Assembly (NCBI GenBank): GCA_010202645.1
Contig: CP047920.1
Location: forward strand, 558,001 to 622,000
Source of the DNA: Candidatus Saccharibacteria bacterium oral taxon 488
GTDB lineage: Bacteria > Patescibacteriota > Saccharimonadia > Saccharimonadales > Saccharimonadaceae
Reading direction: 5' to 3'
DNA: 64,000 nucleotides
Under the pieces are notes generated by a model. That model saw only the letters and a program-made list of their open reading frames with translations. It searched no databases and was not told where the DNA came from. Below, piece by piece: positions 53,772 through 62,063 of this stretch (position 1 is the first letter of the stretch; each line of letters starts with the position of its first letter). The position numbers were made by a program, and so were the translations under genes.

Positions 53772-54264
53772 GCGCGCGCCTACCCTTTTTCACATCCTTT
53801 TTTACGTCCGAACCCATGACCACCCAGCCCAGCCACACCGCCGCCGCACCCAGCGTATTTGCCAAGATATCCCAATTGGTATCGTCCAGCTTGATGCGCG
53901 CCAAACCAACCTTGACCATAAATAATTCCGCTAGCTCATTAATGCAGCCCAGCGCCGACACCAGTGCAAACACCGAAAACACCATCACCAACCAGTGCGC
54001 CCGCCAGCGCGTCGCCAGCACCAAATATATCCACAACAATCCCGTAAACAATCCGCCGCCCACGAAATGCGTAGTAAAACTAGTGTCTCGCCCCTCGATC
54101 AGCGGCGATGGCAAATACCACGAGATAAAAAACAACACGCACGCAACGTATAGCAGCCAGCGGCACTTTACTTCATCGGTAAAACCCTGGCGACGCAACA
54201 TATACGGCACCGCAAATACCAAAGTCACGGGGACAAACACAGAAATATAATGAAAGATTGACAT
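53755..54264 (-). CDS. Multi-spanning membrane protein, VanZ-like or DUF2238-like
   Basis: The 169-residue protein has about five hydrophobic segments and the C-terminal motif DDTNWDILANTLGAAAVWLGW, typical of the VanZ/DUF2238-like membrane group. Function is unknown. TATAAT (54271-54276) ends 6 nt before the ATG, so it is leaderless, and it overlaps the rnhB-yraN gene by 17 bp as the lead gene of that unit. Confidence 0.7.
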   Translation of the reverse strand: MSIFHYISVFVPVTLVFAVPYMLRRQGFTDEVKCRWLLYVACVLFFISWYLPSPLIEGRDTSFTTHFVGGGLFTGLLWIYLVLATRWRAHWLVMVFSVFALVSALGCINELAELFMVKVGLARIKLDDTNWDILANTLGAAAVWLGWVVMGSDVKKDVKKGRRAHDPRH

Positions 54265-54282
54265 ACTAGCATTATACCATGA

Positions 54283-54307
54283 GAAAACCGCCCCCAGAGA
54301 GGGCGGT
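54283..54307 (-). terminator. Intrinsic terminator after rplS
   Basis: ACCGCCC, a 7-nt loop and GGGCGGT form a 7-bp GC-rich stem on the minus strand, followed by TTTT. It ends the rplS transcript just before the next gene's promoter. Confidence 0.8.
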
Positions 54308-54326
54308 CTGTTTACCTCAAAACCAA

Positions 54327-54848
54327 TTACGCTTCTTTATGGCGAGCTTCTACTTCAGCAGCCTTGGCGTCAAGTTCTGCCTGAGCAGCATCTTTTTCAG
54401 CTTGTTTGGCAGCGGCAGCTTGTGCAGCTTCTTCTTTCAGGCGCTCCGCCTCAGCCTCAGCTTTAGCATCGTGCACATTATTAACAGCAGCACGGTCAAA
54501 GTTCTTGGCGGTCAGGCGAGCTGATTTACCAGAACGCTTACGTAGGAAGCTGAGGAACTTGCGGCGAACCTTGGCACGGCGGACGATTTCCACCTTTTCA
54601 ATCAGTGGGCTGTGCAGCAAGAATGATTTTTCCACACCAACACCTGAGGCGATTTTACGAACGGTGATGCGTGAGGTGTGCGAGCCTTTGTTGTCAGTGC
54701 GAATAACCACACCTTCAAACATCTGGATACGCTCTTTATTGCCTTCTTTAATCTTCTGGTAAACACGAACGGTGTCACCGCTGCGGGCATCAACAACTGC
54801 TTGCTTTTTCTGTGCTTGATTGACTTTGTTGATTAGATCAAAACTCAT
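54327..54848 (-). CDS. rplS: 50S ribosomal protein L19 with long Ala/Glu/Lys tail
   Basis: The first 115 residues match L19: VRVYQKIKEGNKERIQMFEGVVI, TSRITVRKIASGVGVEKSFLLHSP, RRAKVRRKFLSFLRKRSGKSARL. An extension of about 50 residues (EAEAERLKEEAAQAAAAKQAEK) follows, rich in Ala, Glu and Lys and probably helical. The normal protein is about 115 residues. It has its own leader and terminator. Confidence 0.94.
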   Translation of the reverse strand: MSFDLINKVNQAQKKQAVVDARSGDTVRVYQKIKEGNKERIQMFEGVVIRTDNKGSHTSRITVRKIASGVGVEKSFLLHSPLIEKVEIVRRAKVRRKFLSFLRKRSGKSARLTAKNFDRAAVNNVHDAKAEAEAERLKEEAAQAAAAKQAEKDAAQAELDAKAAEVEARHKEA

Positions 54849-54952
54849 ACTGTTTTCCTCTGTTTCGGGATCTTAACAGCTGGCCATATAGTTGTATCCC
54901 TATAGCTCCACACTGAAAGACTCGATATTTAATATCACCGATACAATCAGTT
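54849..54952 (-). promoter_or_regulatory. rplS leader with possible structure
   Basis: The leader is about 80-90 nt long, with TTGGTA and TATTAA upstream at 17-bp spacing. A TATAG / CTATA hairpin and an SD-like AGAGGAAA before the ATG are visible. It may be an L19-type autoregulatory leader, but I cannot match a known family. Confidence 0.35.
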
Positions 54953-55024
54953 ACCAATTTTAGCACAATTACCCAAAGATGACAACTCCTGAAAACTTCA
55001 CTAAACTGCGCTATAATTGATCGC

Positions 55025-56158
55025 ATGGATTACAATATATTAGCACTTGAACTACACAAAAAGTATAAGGGTAAAATCACCACTAGCTTGCGCGACCAGG
55101 AGGAACTCGACCGCGACAAACTGAGCGCCTATTACAGCCCGGGCGTGGGTGCGGTCAGCCAAGCGATTGCCGAAAACCCAGCGGACCTACCAAAGTACAC
55201 TTGGACGAACAATTTGGTCGGCGTGATTTCTGATGGCTCAGCCATTTTGGGCCTCGGTGATTTGGGACCGAAAGCCGCCATGCCGGTGATGGAAGGTAAA
55301 GCATTGCTGTTCAAGCACTTTGCGGGCGTCGATGCCGTGCCGATCGTGCTGGACGTTCATCAGCCAGAAGACATCATCACCGCCGTCAAAGCCATCGCGC
55401 CGAGCTTTGGTGCTATCAACCTGGAAGATATCGCTGCGCCAAAGTGTTTTGAGATTGAGGAGCGCTTGAAAGCGGAACTAGACATCCCCGTATTTCATGA
55501 TGACCAGCACGGTACCGCGGTCGTGGTGTTAGCAGGACTAATCAATGCCGCGAAATTAACCGGACGAAACCTGGCAGACTGTAAATTTGTGGTCATTGGC
55601 GCGGGCGCAGCTGGTACGGCGATCATTAAATTATTGCATCTATACGGCGCACGGAACATTGTGGCGGTAGATAGCCGTGGCATTGTTGGCTCATCTCGCA
55701 CGGATTTGAATGCAGAAAAAACTGCACTACTAGAATACATCGATGCTTCACAAACTGGCTCAATTGAAGACGCTATCACCGATGCTGACGTGTTTATTGG
55801 TGTGTCGCGCGCTGGGCTACTTACGCCTGAATTGGTACAAAAAATGGCCGACAATCCAATCATCTTTGCCCTAGCCAATCCAGTTCCAGAAATCATGCCA
55901 GACGTCGCTCGAGAGGCGGGTGTAGCAGTCATCGCCACTGGCCGCAGCGATTTTCCAAACCAGATCAATAATTCCTTGGCCTTCCCAGGCATCTTCCGCG
56001 GCGCCCTGGATCATGGTGTGAAAAAAATCACCGACCAGCATAAACTGGCGGCCGCCGAAGCGCTAGCTGGACTAGTCGAAAACCCAACTGCTGAGGAAGT
56101 CATTCCTTCGCCGTTTGACGAGCGAGTAGCGCCAACCGTCGCTCGTGTTATCACATAA
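55025..56158 (+). CDS. NAD(P)-dependent malic enzyme
   Basis: The 377-residue enzyme has the malic signature YYSPGVGAVSQAIA, an active-site block with FHDDQHGTAVVVLAGL, and an NAD-binding fold (FVVIGAGAAGTAIIKLL). It converts malate to pyruvate with NAD(P)H and CO2. TATAAT (55012-55017) ends 7 nt before ATG. The product pyruvate joins pyk and ldh outputs. No regulatory domain is seen. Confidence 0.93.
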   Translation: MDYNILALELHKKYKGKITTSLRDQEELDRDKLSAYYSPGVGAVSQAIAENPADLPKYTWTNNLVGVISDGSAILGLGDLGPKAAMPVMEGKALLFKHFAGVDAVPIVLDVHQPEDIITAVKAIAPSFGAINLEDIAAPKCFEIEERLKAELDIPVFHDDQHGTAVVVLAGLINAAKLTGRNLADCKFVVIGAGAAGTAIIKLLHLYGARNIVAVDSRGIVGSSRTDLNAEKTALLEYIDASQTGSIEDAITDADVFIGVSRAGLLTPELVQKMADNPIIFALANPVPEIMPDVAREAGVAVIATGRSDFPNQINNSLAFPGIFRGALDHGVKKITDQHKLAAAEALAGLVENPTAEEVIPSPFDERVAPTVARVIT

Positions 56159-56233
56159 CCCTATTCGCCACATGCTAACGATCACAATAGAAGCTGTCGG
56201 AGAGCTGGCTTTAGCGTGGCTTTCTGATATCCA

Positions 56234-57856
56234 CTAGATAACTCGATTGACTTCCTCAAGTGTCGTCTCGCCGCGCAAAGCCGCCAGCACGCCCGCCTGC
56301 AATAATGTCACCATACCATGTTTCTTGGCTGCAGCCTCAATTGCTTCAGTGTGAACGTCGGCGATATCACCTCGCAGGAATTTCTGAATTTCCTCAGTCA
56401 CCACCAGCTGTTCCATCACCGGGATACGCCCCTTGTAACCAAACGGCACCTCATCGGTCGCCACGGGTCGCCACAGCTTGAACGTATCAAGATCAGGACA
56501 ATCAACATGTGACGGTAGATCCTGTAAGACTTCCTTTACCCAGTTGCGCGTTGCCTCATCTGGTTCATACTCTTCCTTGCTCTCATCATGCAGTCGCCGC
56601 ACCAGCCGCTGAGCGATCAATAGTCGCACCGCTGAACTAAAAATTGGATTCTGCCCAATCATATCAATAATTCGACTAAATGCCACTGACGTCGAGTTAG
56701 CATGAAAGCTTGACAGCACCAGATGCCCAGTAATCGACGCCTGAATTGCTGTCTTGGCAGTTTCCTGATCACGAATCTCACCAACCATCACCACGTCCGG
56801 GTCGAGGCGCAGCACGCTACGCAGCCCATCATCAAACCGCTGGCCAGCCGTCGTATCAATCGGGATTTGCGTAATGCCAGGAATGGTATTCTCTACTGGG
56901 TCTTCCAGTGTAATCACTTTACGATCCGGCGTATTGAGCGCATTGAGAATGCTGTACAAAGTCGTTGACTTACCCGAACCGGTTGGCCCAACTAACAGCA
57001 CCAGGCCACGCGGATGAGAAATAATCTCATCAATTTGCGCCCGTTCAGCCGCACCGATACTGAGCAAGTCTAGGTTCAGCATCGAGGTGTCAAAATTAAA
57101 TAAGCGCAACACCACATCTTGACCATACATGGTTGGCACCGCTTCGACACGGAGGTTAAGGAGGTGTGATACCCCGTCACGATGGATTTCTTGCTGCATG
57201 TGCCCCGACTGCGGCTCATTGGACGCCGTCGAAATATTTGCTCGCGAAGCCAGTGCCGCCATGATAACTCGATAACGATCACGGCCCAGCTCCGCCACCG
57301 AGTGCAGCGCGCCATCAACGCGCATCCGCACCCGAATGGTGTCGCGCTGATTCTCAATATGAATATCCGACGCATTCAGCCGATCCGCCTGATCAATCAA
57401 ATAGTTAAACACGTCGTTTGTGCCGACGGTCGCCAATGTTTGGCTGACCTGCTGAAGGGTGTCACTGTCGCCCTCTTTGGCGATTTCGATATTATCATAA
57501 ATCACTTTTTTCGGCGGATCAAATCGCAGCATTAAGGCCCGAAAGCCCGAGGCCGATATCAGGAAGAACTTAGCAATGATGCCCTGCTCGCGGTAGTTGT
57601 TGGTCATCGTCGCTACTAATGATTGTGGCGTCTGTGACGTAATGCCAAACCGATATGACTGCTCATCAGGATTGATCGCTAGCGGCACAACATGTCCGTT
57701 ATACATCTCTTCGATTGTCAAAATATCACGAATCAGCGGAATTGTCTGCTCAAACTCGCGAGCATCCAGATATTGTAAGCCTAAAATCGCCGCTCGTTTC
57801 CGGGTTGCGTCTTCATCTTGATCGCGACGTTGTTGTTGAATTCGATCTTCATCCAT
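56234..57856 (-). CDS. pilB: Type IV pilus assembly / type II secretion ATPase (PilB/GspE)
   Basis: The 540-residue ATPase has an N-terminal domain, then ASDIHIENQRDTIRVRMRVDG, Walker A GPTGSGKSTTLYSIL, Asp-box and His-box regions (TLEDPVENTI, GLRSVLRLDPDVVMVGEIRD), and a C-terminal part with QRLVRRLHDESKE, where no zinc tetracysteine is seen. It powers pilus extension in the cytoplasm. The ATG at 57856 follows TATAAT (57864-57869) by 7 nt. Pilin genes lie at 23883-24251 and 38168-40021. Confidence 0.92.
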   Translation of the reverse strand: MDEDRIQQQRRDQDEDATRKRAAILGLQYLDAREFEQTIPLIRDILTIEEMYNGHVVPLAINPDEQSYRFGITSQTPQSLVATMTNNYREQGIIAKFFLISASGFRALMLRFDPPKKVIYDNIEIAKEGDSDTLQQVSQTLATVGTNDVFNYLIDQADRLNASDIHIENQRDTIRVRMRVDGALHSVAELGRDRYRVIMAALASRANISTASNEPQSGHMQQEIHRDGVSHLLNLRVEAVPTMYGQDVVLRLFNFDTSMLNLDLLSIGAAERAQIDEIISHPRGLVLLVGPTGSGKSTTLYSILNALNTPDRKVITLEDPVENTIPGITQIPIDTTAGQRFDDGLRSVLRLDPDVVMVGEIRDQETAKTAIQASITGHLVLSSFHANSTSVAFSRIIDMIGQNPIFSSAVRLLIAQRLVRRLHDESKEEYEPDEATRNWVKEVLQDLPSHVDCPDLDTFKLWRPVATDEVPFGYKGRIPVMEQLVVTEEIQKFLRGDIADVHTEAIEAAAKKHGMVTLLQAGVLAALRGETTLEEVNRVI

Positions 57857-57908
57857 CAACCTTATTATAGCAAAAAGCTTATCCTTGAGCGAGTGCTATA
57901 ATGATATC

Positions 57909-58433
57909 ATGCCAGAAATTACCCTCCTCATGCACAATATTCGCTCGACGTACAATGTCGGTGCAATTATGAGAACAGCCGAAGGCTTTGGTGTCAGACA
58001 AATTATCTTTAGTGGCTATACGCCGTACCCCGATTTACGATTAGCCGACCCCTGGTCTATCGACCCAAGGCTGCCGCACATTACCGAAAGGTTGACCGCC
58101 CAGATTCACAAGACTGCACTGGGCGCAGAAACAATGCTGCCCTTTAGCTACGTAGCCGATATTCGTCAGTGGTTTGCGGAGAATGCCAACAGGGAACGTT
58201 TGCCCGTGGTCGCCCTAGAGCAATCAGTGTCGAGCACAGAACTCAACACGTTTCGGCCACCAGCCCGCTTTGCCCTACTCCTCGGCGAGGAGGTCCATGG
58301 CATTGAGCCGGACATTCTAGCGCGGTGCGATCACATCGTCGAAATCCCCATGCGGGGTGCCAAGGAGTCATTTAATGTCTCAGTCGCGGCCGGTATCGCA
58401 CTCTACGGCCTCTGTTTCCCGCACTCAATATAA
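57909..58433 (+). CDS. TrmH/SpoU-family RNA 2'-O-methyltransferase
   Basis: The 174-residue protein has the SPOUT motifs: NIRSTYNVGAIMRTAEGFGV near the N-terminus, FALLLGEEVHGIEPDIL and EIPMRGAKESFNVSVAAGIALY near the C-terminus, which form the knotted SAM site. It should methylate a ribose in tRNA or rRNA. TATAAT (57897-57902) ends 6 nt before ATG 57909; upstream in-frame codons would overlap the promoter. Confidence 0.9.
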   Translation: MPEITLLMHNIRSTYNVGAIMRTAEGFGVRQIIFSGYTPYPDLRLADPWSIDPRLPHITERLTAQIHKTALGAETMLPFSYVADIRQWFAENANRERLPVVALEQSVSSTELNTFRPPARFALLLGEEVHGIEPDILARCDHIVEIPMRGAKESFNVSVAAGIALYGLCFPHSI

Positions 58434-58441
58434 GCTCTAGG

Positions 58442-58774
58442 CTAGATCATAATCCCTACAGGCGTAAATGATGTCACAATTGCCATTAAAATCAGCGTCA
58501 CGTACCAAATCTTGCGATTAAATTGATATTTCTCGACTGACACCACTAAAAGGAGGCCGACAATCAGTCCAACCGGCAGCGCCTGGATCGCTACCACGCC
58601 CAGCTCAATCGGCTGCTTCAGTCGCAACCACAATGCCGCCAGCACGACACACACCACCAACTTTACGAAAAAGGTGCTATCAGTTTCGTACAGCCGCTCC
58701 CGACCTTTGCGGTTGGTGATGCTACTTGCCTTCGAGCGATTACGAGCGTACGTTCGCGATTTTTGTTTTGCCAT
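58442..58774 (-). CDS. Small three-TM membrane protein
   Basis: The 110-residue protein has a basic N-terminus (AKQKSRTYARNRSK) then about three hydrophobic segments (FFVKLVVCVVLAALWLRL, AIQALPVGLIVGLLLVVS, WYVTLILMAIVTSF). Function unknown. It converges with the SpoU gene (8-bp gap). The start at 58774 has no clear Shine-Dalgarno, and a longer N-terminus is possible. Confidence 0.6.
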   Translation of the reverse strand: MAKQKSRTYARNRSKASSITNRKGRERLYETDSTFFVKLVVCVVLAALWLRLKQPIELGVVAIQALPVGLIVGLLLVVSVEKYQFNRKIWYVTLILMAIVTSFTPVGIMI

Positions 58775-58816
58775 AAGCTTTTTTATCATATCATACCAGG
58801 CGCACCATAGCAAAGC

Positions 58817-58838
58817 AGCCCCGCATGAAAGCGAGGCT
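58817..58838 (-). terminator. Possible terminator after the FG-GAP protein gene
   Basis: AGCCTCGC, TTTCAT and GCGGGGCT form an 8-bp stem with one G-T pair on the minus strand. Only a short T tract follows, so termination may be weak. Confidence 0.45.
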
Positions 58839-58866
58839 ACCCTAAGTTTAGGTTATGAGAAATAAA

Positions 58867-59763
58867 TTACCACATGTTTGTCAGATGGACCGACTTAAAT
58901 CCATTCCAACCGTGACCAACTTCTGCTGAACCACTACTAAACGGCCAATTCATATTGCCGCTATTTGTATATTGCAGCAACCGTCCGTCTTTCGTCCGAC
59001 CGACAATATCCGCCAGGCCATCAGTATTCATATCACCGAGCATAATGGTATCAAACCCGTTCCAGCCATGACCGATTTGACGACCGCTCTCGAACATTGT
59101 CGTCTTGTTGTCGCGTCCACGATTGAGATATGCCCACATCGTACCGTCCTGGCGTACTGCGACGATATCATCATAACCATCACCATTCAAATCACCAGCA
59201 ACAATCGATCGAACATTATTCCAACCGTGACCGATTTGACGGGCTTCATCTGACACGAAATCATACGTCCCTTCAAGCTTCTTGTAGCGCAGATAAACCT
59301 TGCCTGCCATCAAGTTACCGTTAGCGTCGACATAAACATGTGAGACTGGGCTATCCTTACCGTTCAATTTAGCAAATACCGCGCCACCATGATGGTCGAT
59401 GTCGCTCGCAACCGGCTTGTCGGCAAATGGCGTCGTTACTGAGCCATTGTTACGGAATACTTGAGCCTTTTGATTCTTTGAATAGGCAACGATATCCGGA
59501 CGACCATCGCCATCCATGTCAGCAAATGTAATGTTTGTGTATTTGTTAAAGCCCTGCCCGATCTTCGTCGAACCGCCACTAAACGGCCAACCCGGGATAG
59601 CATTGTTCTGATACAGCCACAACGAGCCATCTTTGCTCAAGCCAACTGCGTCACTGAAGACAACACCCTCGGTAGCATTCGCAACTGGTGCGCCACTCAG
59701 CACCAAGCCAAACACCGTCGCCGACAGCCCAAGCACCGTTACCGTTTTCTTTAGTATTCCCAT
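58867..59763 (-). CDS. Secreted FG-GAP/VCBS-repeat protein
   Basis: The 298-residue protein has a Sec signal peptide (KKTVTVLGLSATVFGLVLSG, then PVANATEG) and FG-GAP-like repeats: TFADMDGDGRPDIVAYSK, AGDLNGDGYDDIVAVRQDG, LGDMNTDGLADIVGRTKDG, each with a DxDxDG calcium loop, and IGHGW linkers. The fold is a beta-propeller lectin-like domain. It is probably surface-exposed or released and may bind host glycans; such repeats are common in Actinobacteria. A Shine-Dalgarno (GGAGGG) precedes ATG 59763. Confidence 0.85.
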   Translation of the reverse strand: MGILKKTVTVLGLSATVFGLVLSGAPVANATEGVVFSDAVGLSKDGSLWLYQNNAIPGWPFSGGSTKIGQGFNKYTNITFADMDGDGRPDIVAYSKNQKAQVFRNNGSVTTPFADKPVASDIDHHGGAVFAKLNGKDSPVSHVYVDANGNLMAGKVYLRYKKLEGTYDFVSDEARQIGHGWNNVRSIVAGDLNGDGYDDIVAVRQDGTMWAYLNRGRDNKTTMFESGRQIGHGWNGFDTIMLGDMNTDGLADIVGRTKDGRLLQYTNSGNMNWPFSSGSAEVGHGWNGFKSVHLTNMW

Positions 59764-59825
59764 ACGTCCCTCCACCGTCATAGACGGTATTTATTTAGTA
59801 CACTCCTACCGTACTACGTTTTCTA

Positions 59826-59862
59826 AATAAAAGCAATCCCGCTTGTGATTATCAAGCGGGAT
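59826..59862 (-). terminator. Intrinsic terminator after rpsJ
   Basis: ATCCCGCTTG, a 7-nt loop and CAAGCGGGAT form a perfect 10-bp stem on the minus strand, followed by TGCTTTTATTT. It ends the monocistronic rpsJ transcript. Confidence 0.85.
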
Positions 59863-59895
59863 CGTGGTAAATTCTACTGTAGGATTAGCGACCAA

Positions 59896-60213
59896 TTACA
59901 TCCGAATCTCAGCGTCAACGCCAGCCGGTAGGCTCAGATTCTGCAGGCTATCAATCGTTTTTGGCGTAGCATTGGTAATGTCAATGAGGCGCTTATGAGT
60001 ACGCATCTCGTAGCTCTCACCACCCATTTTATAGACGTGCGGGCTTTTTACTACCGTGTAGGTACTGCGACGGGTCGGCAGCGGCACAGGGCCAGCCACG
60101 CTCGCGCCGGTGCGAATTGCCGTATCAATAATTTGTTTTGCCGACTGGTCGATGACTTTATGGTCGTACGCTTTCAAGCGAATACGAATCTTAATACCAG
60201 CGTCTTGAGCCAT
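59896..60213 (-). CDS. rpsJ: 30S ribosomal protein S10
   Basis: The 105-residue protein has [21 protein letters not shown] and [22 protein letters not shown], typical of S10. It also partners with NusB in antitermination. The gene stands alone, not with the other S10-operon genes, with a structured leader and its own terminator. A strong Shine-Dalgarno (AAGGAGGAG) precedes the ATG. Confidence 0.95.
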   Translation of the reverse strand: MAQDAGIKIRIRLKAYDHKVIDQSAKQIIDTAIRTGASVAGPVPLPTRRSTYTVVKSPHVYKMGGESYEMRTHKRLIDITNATPKTIDSLQNLSLPAGVDAEIRM

Positions 60214-60300
60214 AGCTCCTCCTTTTATGTGCGACTCCGTAACCTCTGCTCACGCCCGTGCCTCACGGATGGCCGAGTTCTCGGAGTAAATTAATACTGT
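60214..60300 (-). promoter_or_regulatory. Structured 5' leader of rpsJ
   Basis: Extended -10 (TGATATAAT, hexamer 60307-60312) gives a leader of about 87 nt. An outer stem ACTCCG (60282-60287) with CGGAGT (60234-60239) encloses an inner CCGTG/CACGG hairpin (60256-60268). This may be an S10-autoregulated or stabilising leader; no known family is matched. Confidence 0.45.
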
Positions 60301-60332
60301 TTGGCGATTATATCACAATACCTGAAGTATGG

Positions 60333-60947
60333 CTAGTCAAGAACTACCGGATTTGCTGCCACCCACTGACGCCACTGCGCGACATCTTCAATCGGCGGTC
60401 GATAACCCATAGCTTCACCCAACCGGCTCGCCGCCAAAATACAGGCTGCAATATAGTCGGCACTAGCTTCGTGGTCAGACCGGACATATTCTTGGTATTG
60501 CTCACTAGTATAGTCCACTGGCAGAGGTACGATGGTATTATCTATCTCACCAAAAACCTGCATTATCTTTTCGTCAAGCTGGATTACGTGCCCTAACTCA
60601 TGACAAAACGCTATCAACCCGACGATTTGACGACCTATTTCTGCATCCTCAAGTCGCTCACGCGGCACACCCAGTCGAGACGACATCCGTGCTATAAGAT
60701 TCGGACTAGACAGCGTCTCCCTCGTGCCGATGACAATCATTGGAATTTTCTCACCATTCCGTGTTTCACCCTCACCACCCCTGAAATCACCACTGTTCTC
60801 ATCAATAACAATTTGCATCTCCTCTAGTGTCCGAGCCGGAAACAAATTCAAGGCGGTCTCGTAAATATCACCTGCTAGCGGATTGATATACTCACCAAGT
60901 GTTTTGACTCTTAATTTTTGCTCTTTTTTGTGCGACAACTCTTCCAT
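60333..60947 (-). CDS. Putative zincin-like metallopeptidase (HELGH motif)
   Basis: The 204-residue protein contains FCHELGHVIQLDE near residue 120, an HExxH zinc motif, and downstream SDHEASADYIAACILAA, where the E or D could be the third ligand. No signal peptide is seen. The family is not identified. It may be a cytoplasmic peptidase or a toxin-like effector. It lies between rpsJ and ldh with its own start; the upstream sequence lacks a good -10 at 6-7 nt. Confidence 0.65.
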   Translation of the reverse strand: MEELSHKKEQKLRVKTLGEYINPLAGDIYETALNLFPARTLEEMQIVIDENSGDFRGGEGETRNGEKIPMIVIGTRETLSSPNLIARMSSRLGVPRERLEDAEIGRQIVGLIAFCHELGHVIQLDEKIMQVFGEIDNTIVPLPVDYTSEQYQEYVRSDHEASADYIAACILAASRLGEAMGYRPPIEDVAQWRQWVAANPVVLD

Positions 60948-60988
60948 AGCAATCTAACTGTAACATATAATATTTATTCCGTCAAGCA

Positions 60989-61915
60989 TCACTCTAAGCT
61001 ACGAATTGCCTCCGTTACCACCTCGGCTGAATGACGTAGTGCCGCCTGCTCGCGCTCATTAAGCGGATACCCTGTCAAGATCTTCACGCCATCTGCACAA
61101 ATTGTTGACGGTAGGCCAAGCACTACATCGTGCAGTCCATACTCGCCCTCAACCAGTGAGCAGACTGGATAGACCGAGCGTGACGACGAGCGTAGTGCCG
61201 AGACAATCTTGGAGATAACGAAACCAATTGCATAATACGTCGACCGCTTGGTCTCGATCACCCGGTACGCCCGTTGACGAATTTTTTCCTCAATACCATC
61301 GACCATCGCTGGCTTAAATCCCGGATAATCAGCGAGTGGCACCTCACCGACTTGCGCCGATTCGATTGTCGCAAATGATGAATCGCCGTGCTCCCCTAAA
61401 ATGTACGCGTCAACCTCCCGACTATGCACATCTAGCTCGTCTGCAATATATGATTTGAGCCGTGAGGTATCGAGTGCCGTCCCCGTGCCAAACACCCGAC
61501 TCTTTGGCAGGCCCGATTCTTTCAGCGCCACATACGTTAGTGCATCAACCGGATTTGATACCACAATGATATACGGGCGAGCACCGTTTCTCATAATATT
61601 TCTCACTGTCCCACGCATAATCTCAGCATTCACGCCGAGCAGCTCCAGTCGCGTCTGCCCCGGCTGTTGCGGTGCACCAGCGGTGATAACCACGATATCA
61701 TCAGTCTTGATGTCATCATAACTACCAGGCCGCACCACAACACACCGATCAATTCCCATTCCATCAGTGATATCCGCCGCTTGACCCCACGCCAGATCGG
61801 GGTTACGGTCAATCAGCACGATTTCCTCAACCACACTCCGTAGTGCGCAGGCGTATGCCGCTGTCGCACCGACCATACCGCCCGCACCGACGACCACCAA
61901 CTTCTGTTTATTCAT
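60989..61915 (-). CDS. ldh: L-lactate dehydrogenase
   Basis: The 308-residue protein starts KLVVVGAGGMVGATAAYAC (NAD fold) and has GAPQQPGQTRLELLG, where Q rather than R at the specificity position fits lactate, the catalytic GEHGDSSF histidine and SNPVDALTYVAL. It reduces pyruvate to lactate, regenerating NAD. A Shine-Dalgarno (CAGGAGA) and a good promoter precede it. Confidence 0.9.
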   Translation of the reverse strand: MNKQKLVVVGAGGMVGATAAYACALRSVVEEIVLIDRNPDLAWGQAADITDGMGIDRCVVVRPGSYDDIKTDDIVVITAGAPQQPGQTRLELLGVNAEIMRGTVRNIMRNGARPYIIVVSNPVDALTYVALKESGLPKSRVFGTGTALDTSRLKSYIADELDVHSREVDAYILGEHGDSSFATIESAQVGEVPLADYPGFKPAMVDGIEEKIRQRAYRVIETKRSTYYAIGFVISKIVSALRSSSRSVYPVCSLVEGEYGLHDVVLGLPSTICADGVKILTGYPLNEREQAALRHSAEVVTEAIRSLE

Positions 61916-61950
61916 GTCTGTCTCCTGATTTTTATTGCAATAACCCCTCT

Positions 61951-61979
61951 ACTGTAACGCTATCTCGTTAACTTGTCAA
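61951..61979 (-). promoter_or_regulatory. Promoter of ldh
   Basis: On the minus strand TTGACA (61974-61979) and TACAGT (61951-61956) are separated by 17 bp. The leader is about 30 nt with an SD. Confidence 0.75.
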
Positions 61980-62015
61980 ACTGTTCATGATAGTCCATTG
62001 ACAATGTAGCCCATC

Positions 62016-62045
62016 AAAAATCCCCCAGTTTCCCAGGGGATTTTT
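62016..62045 (-). terminator. Intrinsic terminator after tuf
   Basis: AAAAATCCCC and GGGGATTTTT form a 10-bp stem (loop includes CCAG/TTTCCCA), with flanking A and T tracts. It lies between tuf and the ldh promoter. Confidence 0.85.
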
Positions 62046-62063
62046 ATGCTTAGGTTATGAAGA

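Noticed and set aside
56167..56220. Inverted repeat GCCAC..GCTAA / TTAGC..GTGGC between malic enzyme and pilB genes
   Set aside because: The arms are 5+5 bp with a 2-nt offset and a loop above 30 nt, and no T-run follows, so a terminator is not convincing.
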